Assembly: GCF_025979885.1 (NCBI RefSeq) | Contig: NZ_CP110139.1 | Coordinates: 1,798,001-1,862,000 of the forward strand | DNA length: 64,000 bases | Direction: 5' to 3' | From: Hymenobacter sp. YIM 151500-1 | GTDB taxonomy: Bacteria; Bacteroidota; Bacteroidia; Cytophagales; Hymenobacteraceae | Shown here: positions 8,154 through 15,946 of the stretch, one piece after another | How positions within the stretch are numbered: position 1 is the stretch's first letter | Layout: every line of letters begins with the position of its first letter | Program-made: the position numbers and the translations under genes | Notes under the pieces: model-generated | The model's database searches: none | Seen by the model: the letters and a program-made list of their open reading frames with translations, nothing else | What the model was told of the DNA's origin: nothing

Positions 8154-9290
8154 CTACGTCCAGTACAGTACCGGGGCGTGGGGAAAGCGGCGCTGCCACT
8201 CGGCGTAGAAGAACTCCTTGAGCGTGCGCATGTCGTCGGGGCGATACACGTACTTCAGCCCCCCGAACTTATTGCGCTTCACGGCGCGGGTGCTTTCGTC
8301 GAAATCGAGGGCGTGGTTGGGGTACCACTCCTGGAGCACGTCGCGGGAGCCGGGCGTGAAGCGGTGGGTGATAAACTCCACGGTCAGGTCGCACGGGAAG
8401 TCGAGGGCCGCGGCCAGCTGGTCGAGTAGCTGGGTGTAGTGGGCCCGCCACTCGGGAATGGGCATGATGGGAGCCAGTACCACCCCCACCGGGTAGCCGC
8501 CCCCGCCCTGCTCCCGCGGCAGGGCCAGCTGGCGCAGGGCCTGGATGCGGGCCGCCACCGGCGCCGTGCCGCCCTCCATGCGCCGGGCCACGGGCTCGGC
8601 GTTGAGGCTGACGCGGGCCCGCGTACGGCCCTGGTGGGGAAGGTTGAGCAGCTGCTCTACGTGCTGGTACTTGGTTACGAAGCGCAGGTGCGCCCCTTGG
8701 CGCGGCCCGAAGTAGCGGATGCACTCGGCCAGGCTGCCAGTCAGGTGCTCGATGCCCAGCACGTCGGTGTAGCAGCTCACCTCGAAGGAGGTGACGCGGC
8801 CGGGCTGCTCGTACTGAGCCGTGTTCTGGAGCAGGCGGGGCAGGTTGGCAAACACCTTCACCACGGGCGGCCCTTGCAGGCTGCCGGCCAGGTAGCAGTA
8901 CTGGCAGTGGGCCGGGCAGCCCTCGGCCAGGTTCATCTGCCAGTCGGCGGAGGGCGGCGTGGGCTGTAGGCGCAGGGCCCCGGCCGGGGCGTTGACCACG
9001 GCCAGCGTGTTTTTGGCGTTGCGGTACGTTTCGCGGGCGTCGGCGCCGCGCAGGCCGGTAAGGCGGTTGGCCTTGAGCACTTCAACGGGCAGGCCGTGGT
9101 CCTGCACCCGCGCGTAGATCTGCTGGCCAAACTCCTCCTGCAAAGCATCGGGCGTGAACAGCACCCGCTTCGGCAGCCACAGCTTGCCGGCTGGCGGCAG
9201 GTTCGGCGCGGAAGCCGGTACCACGGGCGGCGAATTCAGCACGGGAATCGGGTCAAACAACGAGGGAGTTTCCGGAGCGGATACCAGCAT
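8154..9290 (-). CDS. SPL (spore photoproduct lyase)-family radical SAM protein
   Basis: A 378-residue radical SAM enzyme resembling spore photoproduct lyase, which reverses UV-induced thymine dimers without light. The iron-sulfur site is GCPAHCQYCYLAG, with C125, C129 and C132 numbered from the start at 9290. Further family blocks are FEVSCYTDVLGIEH, RVSLNAEPVARRMEGGTAPV and the C-terminal FGGLKYVYRP. An in-frame ATG at 9389 would add 33 residues without family character, so 9290 is preferred. The organism is not a spore former; non-spore members of this family are common in Bacteroidota and their substrate is unproven. The closeness of a BLUF photoreceptor gene suggests light or UV biology. 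Confidence 0.88.
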   Translation of the reverse strand: MLVSAPETPSLFDPIPVLNSPPVVPASAPNLPPAGKLWLPKRVLFTPDALQEEFGQQIYARVQDHGLPVEVLKANRLTGLRGADARETYRNAKNTLAVVNAPAGALRLQPTPPSADWQMNLAEGCPAHCQYCYLAGSLQGPPVVKVFANLPRLLQNTAQYEQPGRVTSFEVSCYTDVLGIEHLTGSLAECIRYFGPRQGAHLRFVTKYQHVEQLLNLPHQGRTRARVSLNAEPVARRMEGGTAPVAARIQALRQLALPREQGGGGYPVGVVLAPIMPIPEWRAHYTQLLDQLAAALDFPCDLTVEFITHRFTPGSRDVLQEWYPNHALDFDESTRAVKRNKFGGLKYVYRPDDMRTLKEFFYAEWQRRFPHAPVLYWT

Positions 9291-9435
9291 CAAAACGGCA
9301 GAAGTAGTGTCGGCTGGATAACACCCGCGGCTCTGCTTTAGGTCCTTCTCTTGACGATAATACCTGAGTTTTTCGGCATAGAAACGCATTTTTTACTGGT
9401 GCAGCTTCGCTGAAAGGGCTACCTGGCTGGCAGCT

Positions 9436-9620
9436 ACTGGCGCGAGTTTAGCGCAGCGTAACTCGTGCCGACTATGCCGGGAGGCTGTGCCTCCCCACGC
9501 CAGAACGACCGACGCCTGCCCCCAACAGCCCGGTTCCGGTTTGCCGCTGGCGCGGCAGTGGAGGCTCAGCCTCCACCTCATGCGTAGGCACGAGTTACGC
9601 TGCGCTAAACTCGCGCCAGT
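9436..9620. repeat. Palindromic MITE-like element, family F (complete copy)
   Basis: A 185-bp unit bounded by perfect 34-bp inverted repeats: 9436-9469 pairs with 9587-9620, core cgcgagtttagcgcagcgta. Inside are two smaller hairpins, gggaggc/gcctccc at about 9479-9495 and gtggaggct/agcctccac at 9559-9577. It sits between the divergent SPL and 2H-phosphoesterase genes. No coding capacity. A partial relative lies near 15716. Confidence 0.8.
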
Positions 9621-9684
9621 CAAAACTGCTGTAGCTGGCGTGGCCTATCCTGCGTACAGGCTGACAGTCCACACTCTTTCGCCT

Positions 9685-10242
9685 GTGCCTGTATCCCTCT
9701 CCTCCATCTCCGCCCCGCTGATTCTGACCCTGCGGCTCGACCCGGCCGCGCAGGCTCACTTCGACGAGCTGCGGCAGCGCCACTTTCCGCCGGAGCGCAA
9801 CTTCCTGGCCGCCCACGTCACGCTGTTCCATCATTTGCCGGGTGAGGAAGCGCCGGCCATTACCCGGTTCCTGACTGAGTGGGCCGCGAACCTTGCCCCC
9901 CTGACCCTGCGCGTGGCGGGCCTGCGCTTCCTGGGCCGCGGCGTGGCCTACGACCTCGCCAACGACGAGCTGCTGCGCCGGCACCGGGAGCTGCAAACCG
10001 CCTGGGCCGCTTGGCTCACGCCCCAGGACCAGCAGCGCCTGCGGCCCCACGTAACCGTGCAAAACAAAGTAGCCCCCGACGTGGCCCGCACCCTGCACAC
10101 CCAGCTGGCCGCCGACTTTCAGCCCTTTGAAGTGCAGGCCACCGGCGTGCAGCTCTGGGCCTACCGGGGCGGCCCCTGGGAGGCGCTGCGAGAAGTTGCG
10201 TTTGGCCAGCCGGCTCCGGCCACCACCACAAGCAACAACTAA
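9685..10242 (+). CDS. 2'-5' RNA ligase family protein (2H phosphoesterase)
   Basis: A 185-residue member of the 2H phosphoesterase superfamily (LigT/ThpR-like). The two HxT motifs are present: H44-V-T in AAHVTLFHH and H122-V-T in RPHVTVQNK, one per half of the pseudo-symmetric fold. Family members hydrolyse or ligate 2'-5' or cyclic phosphodiesters in RNA or nucleotides; this one's substrate is unknown. The start is a GTG at 9685. The open frame extends further upstream, but that part is encoded by the palindromic element and is unlikely to be real. Its stop overlaps that of the convergent gene by three bases. Confidence 0.85.
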   Translation: MPVSLSSISAPLILTLRLDPAAQAHFDELRQRHFPPERNFLAAHVTLFHHLPGEEAPAITRFLTEWAANLAPLTLRVAGLRFLGRGVAYDLANDELLRRHRELQTAWAAWLTPQDQQRLRPHVTVQNKVAPDVARTLHTQLAADFQPFEVQATGVQLWAYRGGPWEALREVAFGQPAPATTTSNN

Positions 10243-11192
10243 GGCTTCTTCGCCGGGGCAGCCGGCTTGATGGTGTGGGCCAGGGCTTTGAACTGAGCCA
10301 CCGTAACGTCCCCGTTTTCCGGGGCAGCAATGCCTTGCAGCACCACGGCCGAAGACCCGATAATCGTCACCTGCTGATACAGCAGCACCGGGCGCCCCTG
10401 CTGCCGGGCCGGGCCCTCGGTTTCAAACGTTACCAGGTCGTTGACCTTAACTGAGGAGGTGCGGCGGGCGCGGTAGTCACTCAGGCCCGCCATCCGTTCC
10501 AGCTGCTCCTGGCTGATGTCGGCGGCCGTGCGGGAAGGATGGTAGGGCACGGTGCGAACGACAAGCACGGGGCCGCTGGCCGACTCAGCACTTCCACTCA
10601 GCGCATACTCGTAGCGAGTGGCACTGGCTTTTTTCAGCGTGAAGCCGGCCTTCTTCTCATCCAGCACAAATACGGCTCCGGCCGAGGGGGCAGCAGCGTT
10701 TTTCTCGTACGCCGCCGACAGCAAAGCCTGGCGCACGGCCGCGCCGGTGGCGGCGTCGGGGGCGGGGTAGCGGCCTACCAGCAGAGCGGCGAAGGTGGAG
10801 TCGCCGAAGAGCAGCTGCACCGAGGAGGGCGCCCCGGCCTGCTCCAGCTGTACCAGCCGCGCCGGGTAGCCTTGCACCGTTAACTCCTGAAAGTCAACCA
10901 CCCGGGCTCCGCGGGCCTCGAAGCGGGCCTTGCCAAACCCGGCCGCGTGCTGGTAGAAGCTGGTGCCCGCCAGGTCCATCACCTGCACCACGGCCTCGCC
11001 CTTGCGCAGCCCCGTAAGCCCGGCCGATGGCCCAAAGCCCACCGGCGGCACCAGCCACACGTGCGTGCCCGCCACCTGCCGGTGCGCGGCCGAGGGCGCA
11101 GCCGAGGCTTGGGGTTGGGCCTGAGCCGCGGCAGCAGAGCCAGCCAGCACCACCATCCCGGCCACGCGGGCTATCCATGCTGCCTGTATCAT
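10239..11192 (-). CDS. Hypothetical secreted protein
   Basis: A 317-residue protein starting MIQAAWIARVAGMVVLAGSAAAAQAQ, a Sec signal peptide that fixes the start at 11192. Two similar halves are suggested: VWLVPPVGFGPSAGLTGLRKG early and FVLDEKKAGFTLKKAS near residue 185. Each begins with a 'PPVGF/aGF'-type strand and continues with a TVQGYPARLVQL-like or LVTFETEG-like block, reminiscent of PsbP/DcrB-like periplasmic domains. No catalytic motif seen. It lies 82 bp downstream of the BLUF gene on the same strand and could be co-transcribed with it. Confidence 0.7.
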   Translation of the reverse strand: MIQAAWIARVAGMVVLAGSAAAAQAQPQASAAPSAAHRQVAGTHVWLVPPVGFGPSAGLTGLRKGEAVVQVMDLAGTSFYQHAAGFGKARFEARGARVVDFQELTVQGYPARLVQLEQAGAPSSVQLLFGDSTFAALLVGRYPAPDAATGAAVRQALLSAAYEKNAAAPSAGAVFVLDEKKAGFTLKKASATRYEYALSGSAESASGPVLVVRTVPYHPSRTAADISQEQLERMAGLSDYRARRTSSVKVNDLVTFETEGPARQQGRPVLLYQQVTIIGSSAVVLQGIAAPENGDVTVAQFKALAHTIKPAAPAKKP

Positions 11193-11274
11193 CGGTTGTT
11201 TGTTTTGCCCTGGCCTGCCGCCCCCGCGGCGGCGGGCCGGGGCGCAAGGTAGGCAGCGGGGCGGGGCCGGGCAA

Positions 11275-11706
11275 CTACCACGGCATGGCGGCCTGCTCAT
11301 TCACAAACGACCTGAGCAGGTTGGCCAGCTCCTCGTCGCAGCCGCGGAAGCGGGAGGCCAGCTCCTCGGACTGTTGCAGGTCGAGGTAGCCCCGCACCCG
11401 CGTAAAGGCGGCTGGCTCCAGCGGCACGTACCCCATCGACCACTCCGTGAAGCAGCGCTGCGGAATGGGGCCATCGGCCAGCTTGACTACGTGCACGTGA
11501 CGGTAGTTGCGCTCAATCCGCTCAAACAGGGCCTGCACTTCGGCCTCTCCGCCTTCGATTATCTGCAAAAACTGCCCTTCCGAGTACAGCAGAATGCCCG
11601 TAATGCCCTGGCTGTGGTTGTAGGCCCGCCAGTGTTGCAGCAGTTGCCGCAGCTCGGCGTCGGATAGAGGGGCGGTTTCGGCGCTTTGGTAGATGATGTG
11701 GTGCAT
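11275..11706 (-). CDS. BLUF domain photoreceptor (blue light using FAD)
   Basis: A 143-residue single-domain BLUF protein. The residues that rearrange around the flavin are present: Tyr6 in HIIYQS, Asn30 in YNHSQGITGILLY, Gln48 in GQFLQIIEG and the conserved Trp in EWSMGYV. BLUF proteins bind FAD and sense blue light. Single-domain forms act through a partner protein, since they have no output domain. About 45 extra C-terminal residues (YLDLQQSEELASRF...) resemble the helical cap of short BLUF proteins. The hypothetical secreted protein downstream, or an unlinked regulator, could be a partner; nothing in the sequence decides this. Confidence 0.92.
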   Translation of the reverse strand: MHHIIYQSAETAPLSDAELRQLLQHWRAYNHSQGITGILLYSEGQFLQIIEGGEAEVQALFERIERNYRHVHVVKLADGPIPQRCFTEWSMGYVPLEPAAFTRVRGYLDLQQSEELASRFRGCDEELANLLRSFVNEQAAMPW

Positions 11707-11981
11707 AGCGTGACGAGAAAAAATAGGGGTGAACAGCCTGCTTACCTGGCTCCGCTCCGTTCTTTCTCGCCCGCAAGTTGTTCAGCCACATTCGGCGGCA
11801 ATACTATATAGTTCTATTTTTTGTTTTATCAAAGCAATTTCAACGGCCGGATATGCAACGCTTCTGCTGGCCGCCTGCCGGCTCTGGCTTGTTCTGCGCG
11901 GCCGGCCGGCGGTACGGGGCGGGTTTGCGCGTTTTGGCTCGTACTTTTCGGGCTGATTATCCGGTTTCACCTCTGCTTCGT

Positions 11982-12572
11982 ATGCGCGCCCTGCTCCTGA
12001 TTGACGTTCAACCCGACTTTATGCCCGGCGGCGCCCTGCCCGTGGCGGGCGGCCACGAGATTCTGCCCCTGGTAAACGAGCTGCAAAACCAGGCCGAGCT
12101 GGTGGTAGCTACCCAGGACTGGCACCCGGCCACCCACCAGAGCTTTGCCAGCCGGCACCCCGGCCGCCAGCCCTTCGACCACATCAGCCTGCACGGCCTG
12201 CCCCAAACCCTCTGGCCCGACCACTGCGTGCAGGCCACGCCCGGCGCCGCCCTCCACCCCGGCCTCGACCAGCACCGCATCGAGGCGGTGTTCCGCAAGG
12301 GCATGAACCCAGAAATCGATTCGTACAGCGGCTTTTTCGACAACGGCCACCGCAAAAGCACCGGCCTGGCCGACTACCTGCGCGGGCGCGGCGTGCGGGA
12401 AGTGCACCTGGCCGGCCTCGCCGCCGACTATTGCGTGTACTACTCGGCCCTGGATGCCTTGCAGGAAGGCTTTGCCGTGGTGCTGCACGAGGCGGCCACG
12501 CGGGCCATTTCGGCCGAAGGCTACGCCCAGGCCCGGCAGGACCTGCTGGCCCGCGGCGCGCAGGTGCTATAG
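11982..12572 (+). CDS. pncA: Nicotinamidase (PncA-like cysteine hydrolase)
   Basis: A 196-residue isochorismatase-fold amidase that converts nicotinamide to nicotinate for NAD salvage. The catalytic triad is D8 (LLIDVQPDF), K106 (VFRKGMNPEIDSYSGF) and C151 (LAADYCVYYSALDAL). Metal ligands D46 and H48 (TQDWHPATHQSF) and H81 (WPDHCVQ) are present. This matches bifunctional nicotinamidase/pyrazinamidases in length and order. The ATG at 11982 is chosen because the triad Asp then falls at position 8; upstream codons extend into unrelated sequence. Confidence 0.93.
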   Translation: MRALLLIDVQPDFMPGGALPVAGGHEILPLVNELQNQAELVVATQDWHPATHQSFASRHPGRQPFDHISLHGLPQTLWPDHCVQATPGAALHPGLDQHRIEAVFRKGMNPEIDSYSGFFDNGHRKSTGLADYLRGRGVREVHLAGLAADYCVYYSALDALQEGFAVVLHEAATRAISAEGYAQARQDLLARGAQVL

Positions 12573-12587
12573 CAACAGTAAGACAGC

Positions 12588-12625
12588 GCCGGGCTATGCT
12601 TCCTCCGGTTCTGCTCCGGCCCGGC
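12588..12625 (+). terminator. Probable terminator after pncA
   Basis: gccgggc (12588-12594) pairs with gcccggc (12619-12625). A second small ccgga/tccgg stem sits in the loop, and ttttgtttt follows. Confidence 0.45.
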
Positions 12626-12698
12626 TTTTGTTTTCGCTGCTGAAACCCGGATAGTGAAGTAGGATAAAATCCGTTGCCGAAGCCCGGCAATGGCGAAG

Positions 12699-12706
12699 TA
12701 TCTTTG
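12699..12706 (+). promoter_or_regulatory. Bacteroidota-type promoter (-7 TAtcTTTG)
   Basis: TATCTTTG matches TAnnTTTG fully. A TTG at 12674-12676 lies 22 bp upstream as a possible -33 element. It would start transcription about 60 bp ahead of the acetyltransferase gene. Confidence 0.6.
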
Positions 12707-12771
12707 CGAAAGTTGCACTTCGGCGGCAGGGAGTATGTTTTCCCTTTTTGTCTGAAGTTGCTTTTCTGTAT

Positions 12772-13314
12772 ATGATTCGCCTCGAATACTTCACCGCCAC
12801 TGATTTCGACCAACTGATTTCCTGGATTGATTCGCCCCGCCTGCTCATGAACTGGTCGGGGCCGATGTTCAACTTTCCCCTCACTCCCGACAAGCTGAGC
12901 TGGTACCTCGACGGGGCCAACGACCTGGGCTCCTCGGAAGTCTTCGTTTTCAAAGCCGTGGATACAACCACCGGCGCCGCCGTGGGCCACATTTCCCTGG
13001 GCAGCCTGAGCCCGAAAAACCGCTCGGCTCGCATCAGCCGGGTGCTCGTGGACCCCGCCACCCGCAGCCGCGGCATCGGGCAGCAGATGCTAACCCAAGT
13101 GCTGCGCTTCGGCTTCGAGGAGTTGGGCCTGCACCGCATCGACCTGGGTGTGTACGACTTCAACGAGGCCGCCCTGCGCTGCTACACCCGCGCCGGCCTG
13201 CAAGCCGAAGGCCGCTCCCGCGACATCCTGCGCTACGACGACGAGTACTGGAGCCTGGTGGAAATGAGCATGCTGGAACACGAGTGGCAGGCCCGCCAAG
13301 CCGCCGTGGCCTAA
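12772..13314 (+). CDS. GNAT family N-acetyltransferase
   Basis: A 180-residue acetyl-CoA-dependent acyltransferase of the RimJ/RimL-like GNAT group. The acetyl-CoA-binding motif A is ISRVLVDPATRSRGIGQQML (R-x-x-G-I/G pattern, about residues 89-108). It is followed by motif B FEELGLHRIDLGVYDFNEAALRCYTRAGLQAEG, which is typical of this fold. The substrate cannot be told from sequence. ATG at 12772 fits the family N-terminus (MIRLEYFTATD); an upstream TTG would add eight residues. Single gene with its own promoter. Confidence 0.9.
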   Translation: MIRLEYFTATDFDQLISWIDSPRLLMNWSGPMFNFPLTPDKLSWYLDGANDLGSSEVFVFKAVDTTTGAAVGHISLGSLSPKNRSARISRVLVDPATRSRGIGQQMLTQVLRFGFEELGLHRIDLGVYDFNEAALRCYTRAGLQAEGRSRDILRYDDEYWSLVEMSMLEHEWQARQAAVA

Positions 13315-13379
13315 CCTGCGCCGCAGCAACGGGAAGCCACGTAGAGCACTGGCCGCTTGGCACAAGCGGCAGCACGGCC

Positions 13380-13541
13380 AGCCCCGGCGGGGCGGCATAT
13401 CGGTAGAAACAAGCAGACGATATTCGTTCAGAGCCCCAGCGGGACGGCACCCATCGTCTGCGGACGGCTGCGTCGCCCCGCTGGGGCTTTCTATATCTTG
13501 GATGTTGGCTCTAGCTACCGACATGCCGCCCCGCTGGGGCT
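13380..13541. repeat. Palindromic element, family A (copy 1)
   Basis: A 162-bp element with 27-bp terminal inverted arms (13380-13406 and 13515-13541), each containing the self-palindromic unit gccccagcggggc or a variant. An inner pair of the same unit sits at 13432-13448 and 13471-13488. The whole sequence can fold into a nested cruciform. It fills the space between the acetyltransferase and mqo genes. A second copy is at 54026-54185. Confidence 0.85.
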
Positions 13542-13757
13542 GGTTAGGCGGCAGCCGAAGGTAAACTACCGCCCCCAGAAAGCGTAGTACGGGCTACAGC
13601 CGCCTCGCAGCGGCGGCACGAAACGCGGACGGCCAGTGTTTCATGCCGCCGCTGCGCGCCAGCCGCTCCGCCTGGGAGGCCGCCGTGCCTGGGGCGCCAA
13701 CATCTACACCTTCTCTGGGTTTGCCCGTTCTTTGGACGCCCTTTTTTCGACTACCGC

Positions 13758-15272
13758 ATGAGCACTACCGAACCTTCTGCTCCCCTTTCCGCCGACGTGG
13801 TGCTGATTGGGGCCGGCATTATGAGCGCCACCCTGGGCATGATGCTCAAGGAGTTGCAACCCGACCTGACCATCGCCATTGTGGAGCGGCTCGACGTGGC
13901 CGCCGCCGAAAGCTCCGACGCCTGGAACAACGCCGGCACGGGCCACTCGGCCTTTTGCGAGCTAAACTACACTCCCGAAAAACCCGACGGCAGCATCGAC
14001 GTCAGCAAGGCCATCAGCATTGCCGAGCAGTTCGAGCAGTCCAAGCAGTTCTGGTCCTTCCTGGCCGAGCAGTACCAGGTAAAGGAGCTGAGCCGCTTCG
14101 TTAACCACATTCCCCACCTGAGCTTTGTGTGGGGTGAGAAGAACGTGAGCTTCCTGCGCAAGCGCCACGCGGCCCTCACCCAGTCGCCCCTGTTTCAGGG
14201 CATGGAGTACTCCGAGGACCGCGCCACCCTGCACCACTGGATGCCGCTGGTGATGGAGGGCCGCGACCCGCAGCAGCCCGTGGCCGCCACCCGCATGGAC
14301 CTGGGCACCGACGTCAACTTCGGTTCTTTGACTCGCGGCATGTTTACTCTGCTCCAGGGAAAGCCTGGCGTGAGCTTCCACTTCCACCACGAGGTAGAAA
14401 AGCTGCGCCAGAAGGAAGATGGCCTCTGGCGCGTGAAGGCCAAGAACCTGGCCACAGACGAGACCTTGAAAATCCGGGCGCCGTTTGTGTTTATCGGGGC
14501 CGGGGGCGGGTCGCTGCCGCTCTTGCTGGCCTCGGGCATTCCGGAGGGGCAGGGCTTCGGGGGCTTCCCCGTGAGCGGGCAGTGGCTGAAGTGCGTCAAC
14601 CCCGAGGTTATTGCCCGCCACCACGCCAAGGTGTACGGCAAGGCCGCCGTGGGCTCCCCGCCCATGTCGGTGCCCCACCTCGATACGCGGGTGATTAACG
14701 GCAAGCAGGAGCTGCTGTTTGGGCCCTACGCTGGCTTCAGCACCAAATTTCTCAAGCAAGGCTCCTACCTGGACTTGCCCCTATCGGTGAAGCTGAGCAA
14801 CATGCGGCCCATGATCATGGCGGGCCTCAAAAACATGCCGCTCACCAAGTACCTCATCAACCAAGTGCGCCAGTCGCCCGCCGACCGGCTGGCGGCCCTG
14901 CGCGAGTACCTGCCCCAGGCCCGGCCCGAAGACTGGCAGCTCGAAATTGCCGGGCAGCGCGTGCAGGTTATCAAAAAAGACGAAAAGGAAGGCGGCATCC
15001 TGGAGTTCGGCACCGAGGTGGTATCGGCTAAGGATGGCTCCATTGCGGCCCTGCTGGGCGCCTCGCCGGGTGCCTCCACCGCCGTCAGCATCATGGCGGG
15101 CCTGATTCAGCGGTGCTTTCCGCAGCGGGCCGCCTCGCCGGAGTGGCAGGCCAAGCTGCGCGAGATGATACCGTCCTACGGCCGCTCCCTGCACCATGAG
15201 CCGGAGCTGCTGGAGCAAGTTCGCAGCCACACCAGCGCCGTGCTCGGCCTCACGGCTCAGCAGCCGGCGTAA
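13758..15272 (+). CDS. mqo: Malate:quinone oxidoreductase
   Basis: A 504-residue FAD-dependent, membrane-associated enzyme that oxidises malate to oxaloacetate and passes electrons to the quinone pool in the TCA cycle. The N-terminal dinucleotide-binding motif is VLIGAGIMSATLGMML. Family blocks follow: SSDAWNNAGTGHSAFCELNYTP, VWGEKNVSFL, FVFIGAGGGSLPLLLASGIPEGQGFGGFPVSGQW and the C-terminal LLGASPGASTAVSIM. Length and order match the MQO family fully. Monocistronic with a terminator just downstream. Confidence 0.97.
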   Translation: MSTTEPSAPLSADVVLIGAGIMSATLGMMLKELQPDLTIAIVERLDVAAAESSDAWNNAGTGHSAFCELNYTPEKPDGSIDVSKAISIAEQFEQSKQFWSFLAEQYQVKELSRFVNHIPHLSFVWGEKNVSFLRKRHAALTQSPLFQGMEYSEDRATLHHWMPLVMEGRDPQQPVAATRMDLGTDVNFGSLTRGMFTLLQGKPGVSFHFHHEVEKLRQKEDGLWRVKAKNLATDETLKIRAPFVFIGAGGGSLPLLLASGIPEGQGFGGFPVSGQWLKCVNPEVIARHHAKVYGKAAVGSPPMSVPHLDTRVINGKQELLFGPYAGFSTKFLKQGSYLDLPLSVKLSNMRPMIMAGLKNMPLTKYLINQVRQSPADRLAALREYLPQARPEDWQLEIAGQRVQVIKKDEKEGGILEFGTEVVSAKDGSIAALLGASPGASTAVSIMAGLIQRCFPQRAASPEWQAKLREMIPSYGRSLHHEPELLEQVRSHTSAVLGLTAQQPA

Positions 15273-15296
15273 GGGCTTCGCTTTTTTCTTGCAGAG

Positions 15297-15328
15297 AACA
15301 AGCCTCAGCCTCCGTGCTGGGGCTTGTT
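15297..15328 (+). terminator. Intrinsic terminator of mqo
   Basis: A 13-bp stem with one wobble pair (aacaagcctcagc / gctggggcttgtt), 6-nt loop, then a short T-rich tail. Confidence 0.7.
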
Positions 15329-15560
15329 TGCTTGTGGCGTATTGCTGGGGCCGGGCGGCAAGGGGCTGTACCATCGGAGCGTGTTCTACCTTTTCTCATC
15401 AGCTTTCACCAAAAGCTTAACATCATGGTAACACGGTAAATACGCCCGAAGCTGAGACAACGGAGTATCTACTTACCTATGCTGAAGGCGGGCCGCCGTA
15501 CGGTTTCAGCGTAGCAACCTTGCGTGTTGGCACAGAGGAGACGGCGTAACGAAGTGAGGT

Positions 15561-15680
15561 ATGTTTTCCCAACACAAATACGAGCAGCTGCTCCACCGCA
15601 ACAACCTGATTGTGTACCTGCTCATGGGCACCGCCGCCGCTGGGGCGCTGTGGTACGCCGTATCGGCACACGCATTCTAA
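15561..15680 (+). CDS. Possible small single-helix membrane protein (39 aa)
   Basis: A short open frame: ATG at 15561, TAA at 15678-15680. The product starts MFSQHKYEQLLHRNN. A hydrophobic helix of about 19 residues follows (LIVYLLMGTAAAGALWYAV) and then SAHAF. Codon choice resembles that of the neighbouring genes (GC-rich third positions), and the N-in/C-out charge pattern suits a membrane microprotein. No family is recognised. It could be chance, since the interval otherwise holds only repeats. Confidence 0.45.
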   Translation: MFSQHKYEQLLHRNNLIVYLLMGTAAAGALWYAVSAHAF

Positions 15681-15715
15681 GCAGACTGTTTCCTGCTGGC
15701 ACCTGATGACGCGGA

Positions 15716-15780
15716 GCTGCGCCCCGTGCCGCCTATGCGGGAGGCTCCGGCCTCCCTCGCCAGAACGAGACGCCTGCCTG
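15716..15780. repeat. Partial copy of palindromic element family F
   Basis: Shares the core of the element at 9436-9620: ctatgcgggaggct, a gcctccc hairpin and cgccagaacga...gacgcctgcc. It lacks the outer 34-bp arms. Its right end runs directly into a family C element, giving a chimeric repeat. Confidence 0.65.
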
Positions 15781-15887
15781 TAAAGACGTGACCCTTGGCT
15801 ACGCCTTCCTACGGTTCGCGTCTCCTCGTTGAATGACTAATGCTAGTGGCGCGGACGACGAGACGCAAAATCTTGCGTCTCTACACC
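15779..15887. repeat. Palindromic element, family C (copy 1)
   Basis: About 108 bp with the family's markers: gtaaagacgtgaccc at the left, the tggctacgccttcctacggttcgcg insert shared with the copy at 36810, and gacgcaaaatcttgcgtctctaca at the right, which is itself a hairpin. No coding potential. Confidence 0.7.
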
Positions 15888-15946
15888 TCGTCTTAGCGGC
15901 ACGGACGAATGTAGGCCGGAGTTCCGCGCTATTGGGAGCGGGCTAC

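Noticed and set aside
15700..15910. Clustered repeats looking like a CRISPR array
   Set aside because: Units are single palindromes of different families and are not separated by equal-length spacers. No cas gene is in the window.
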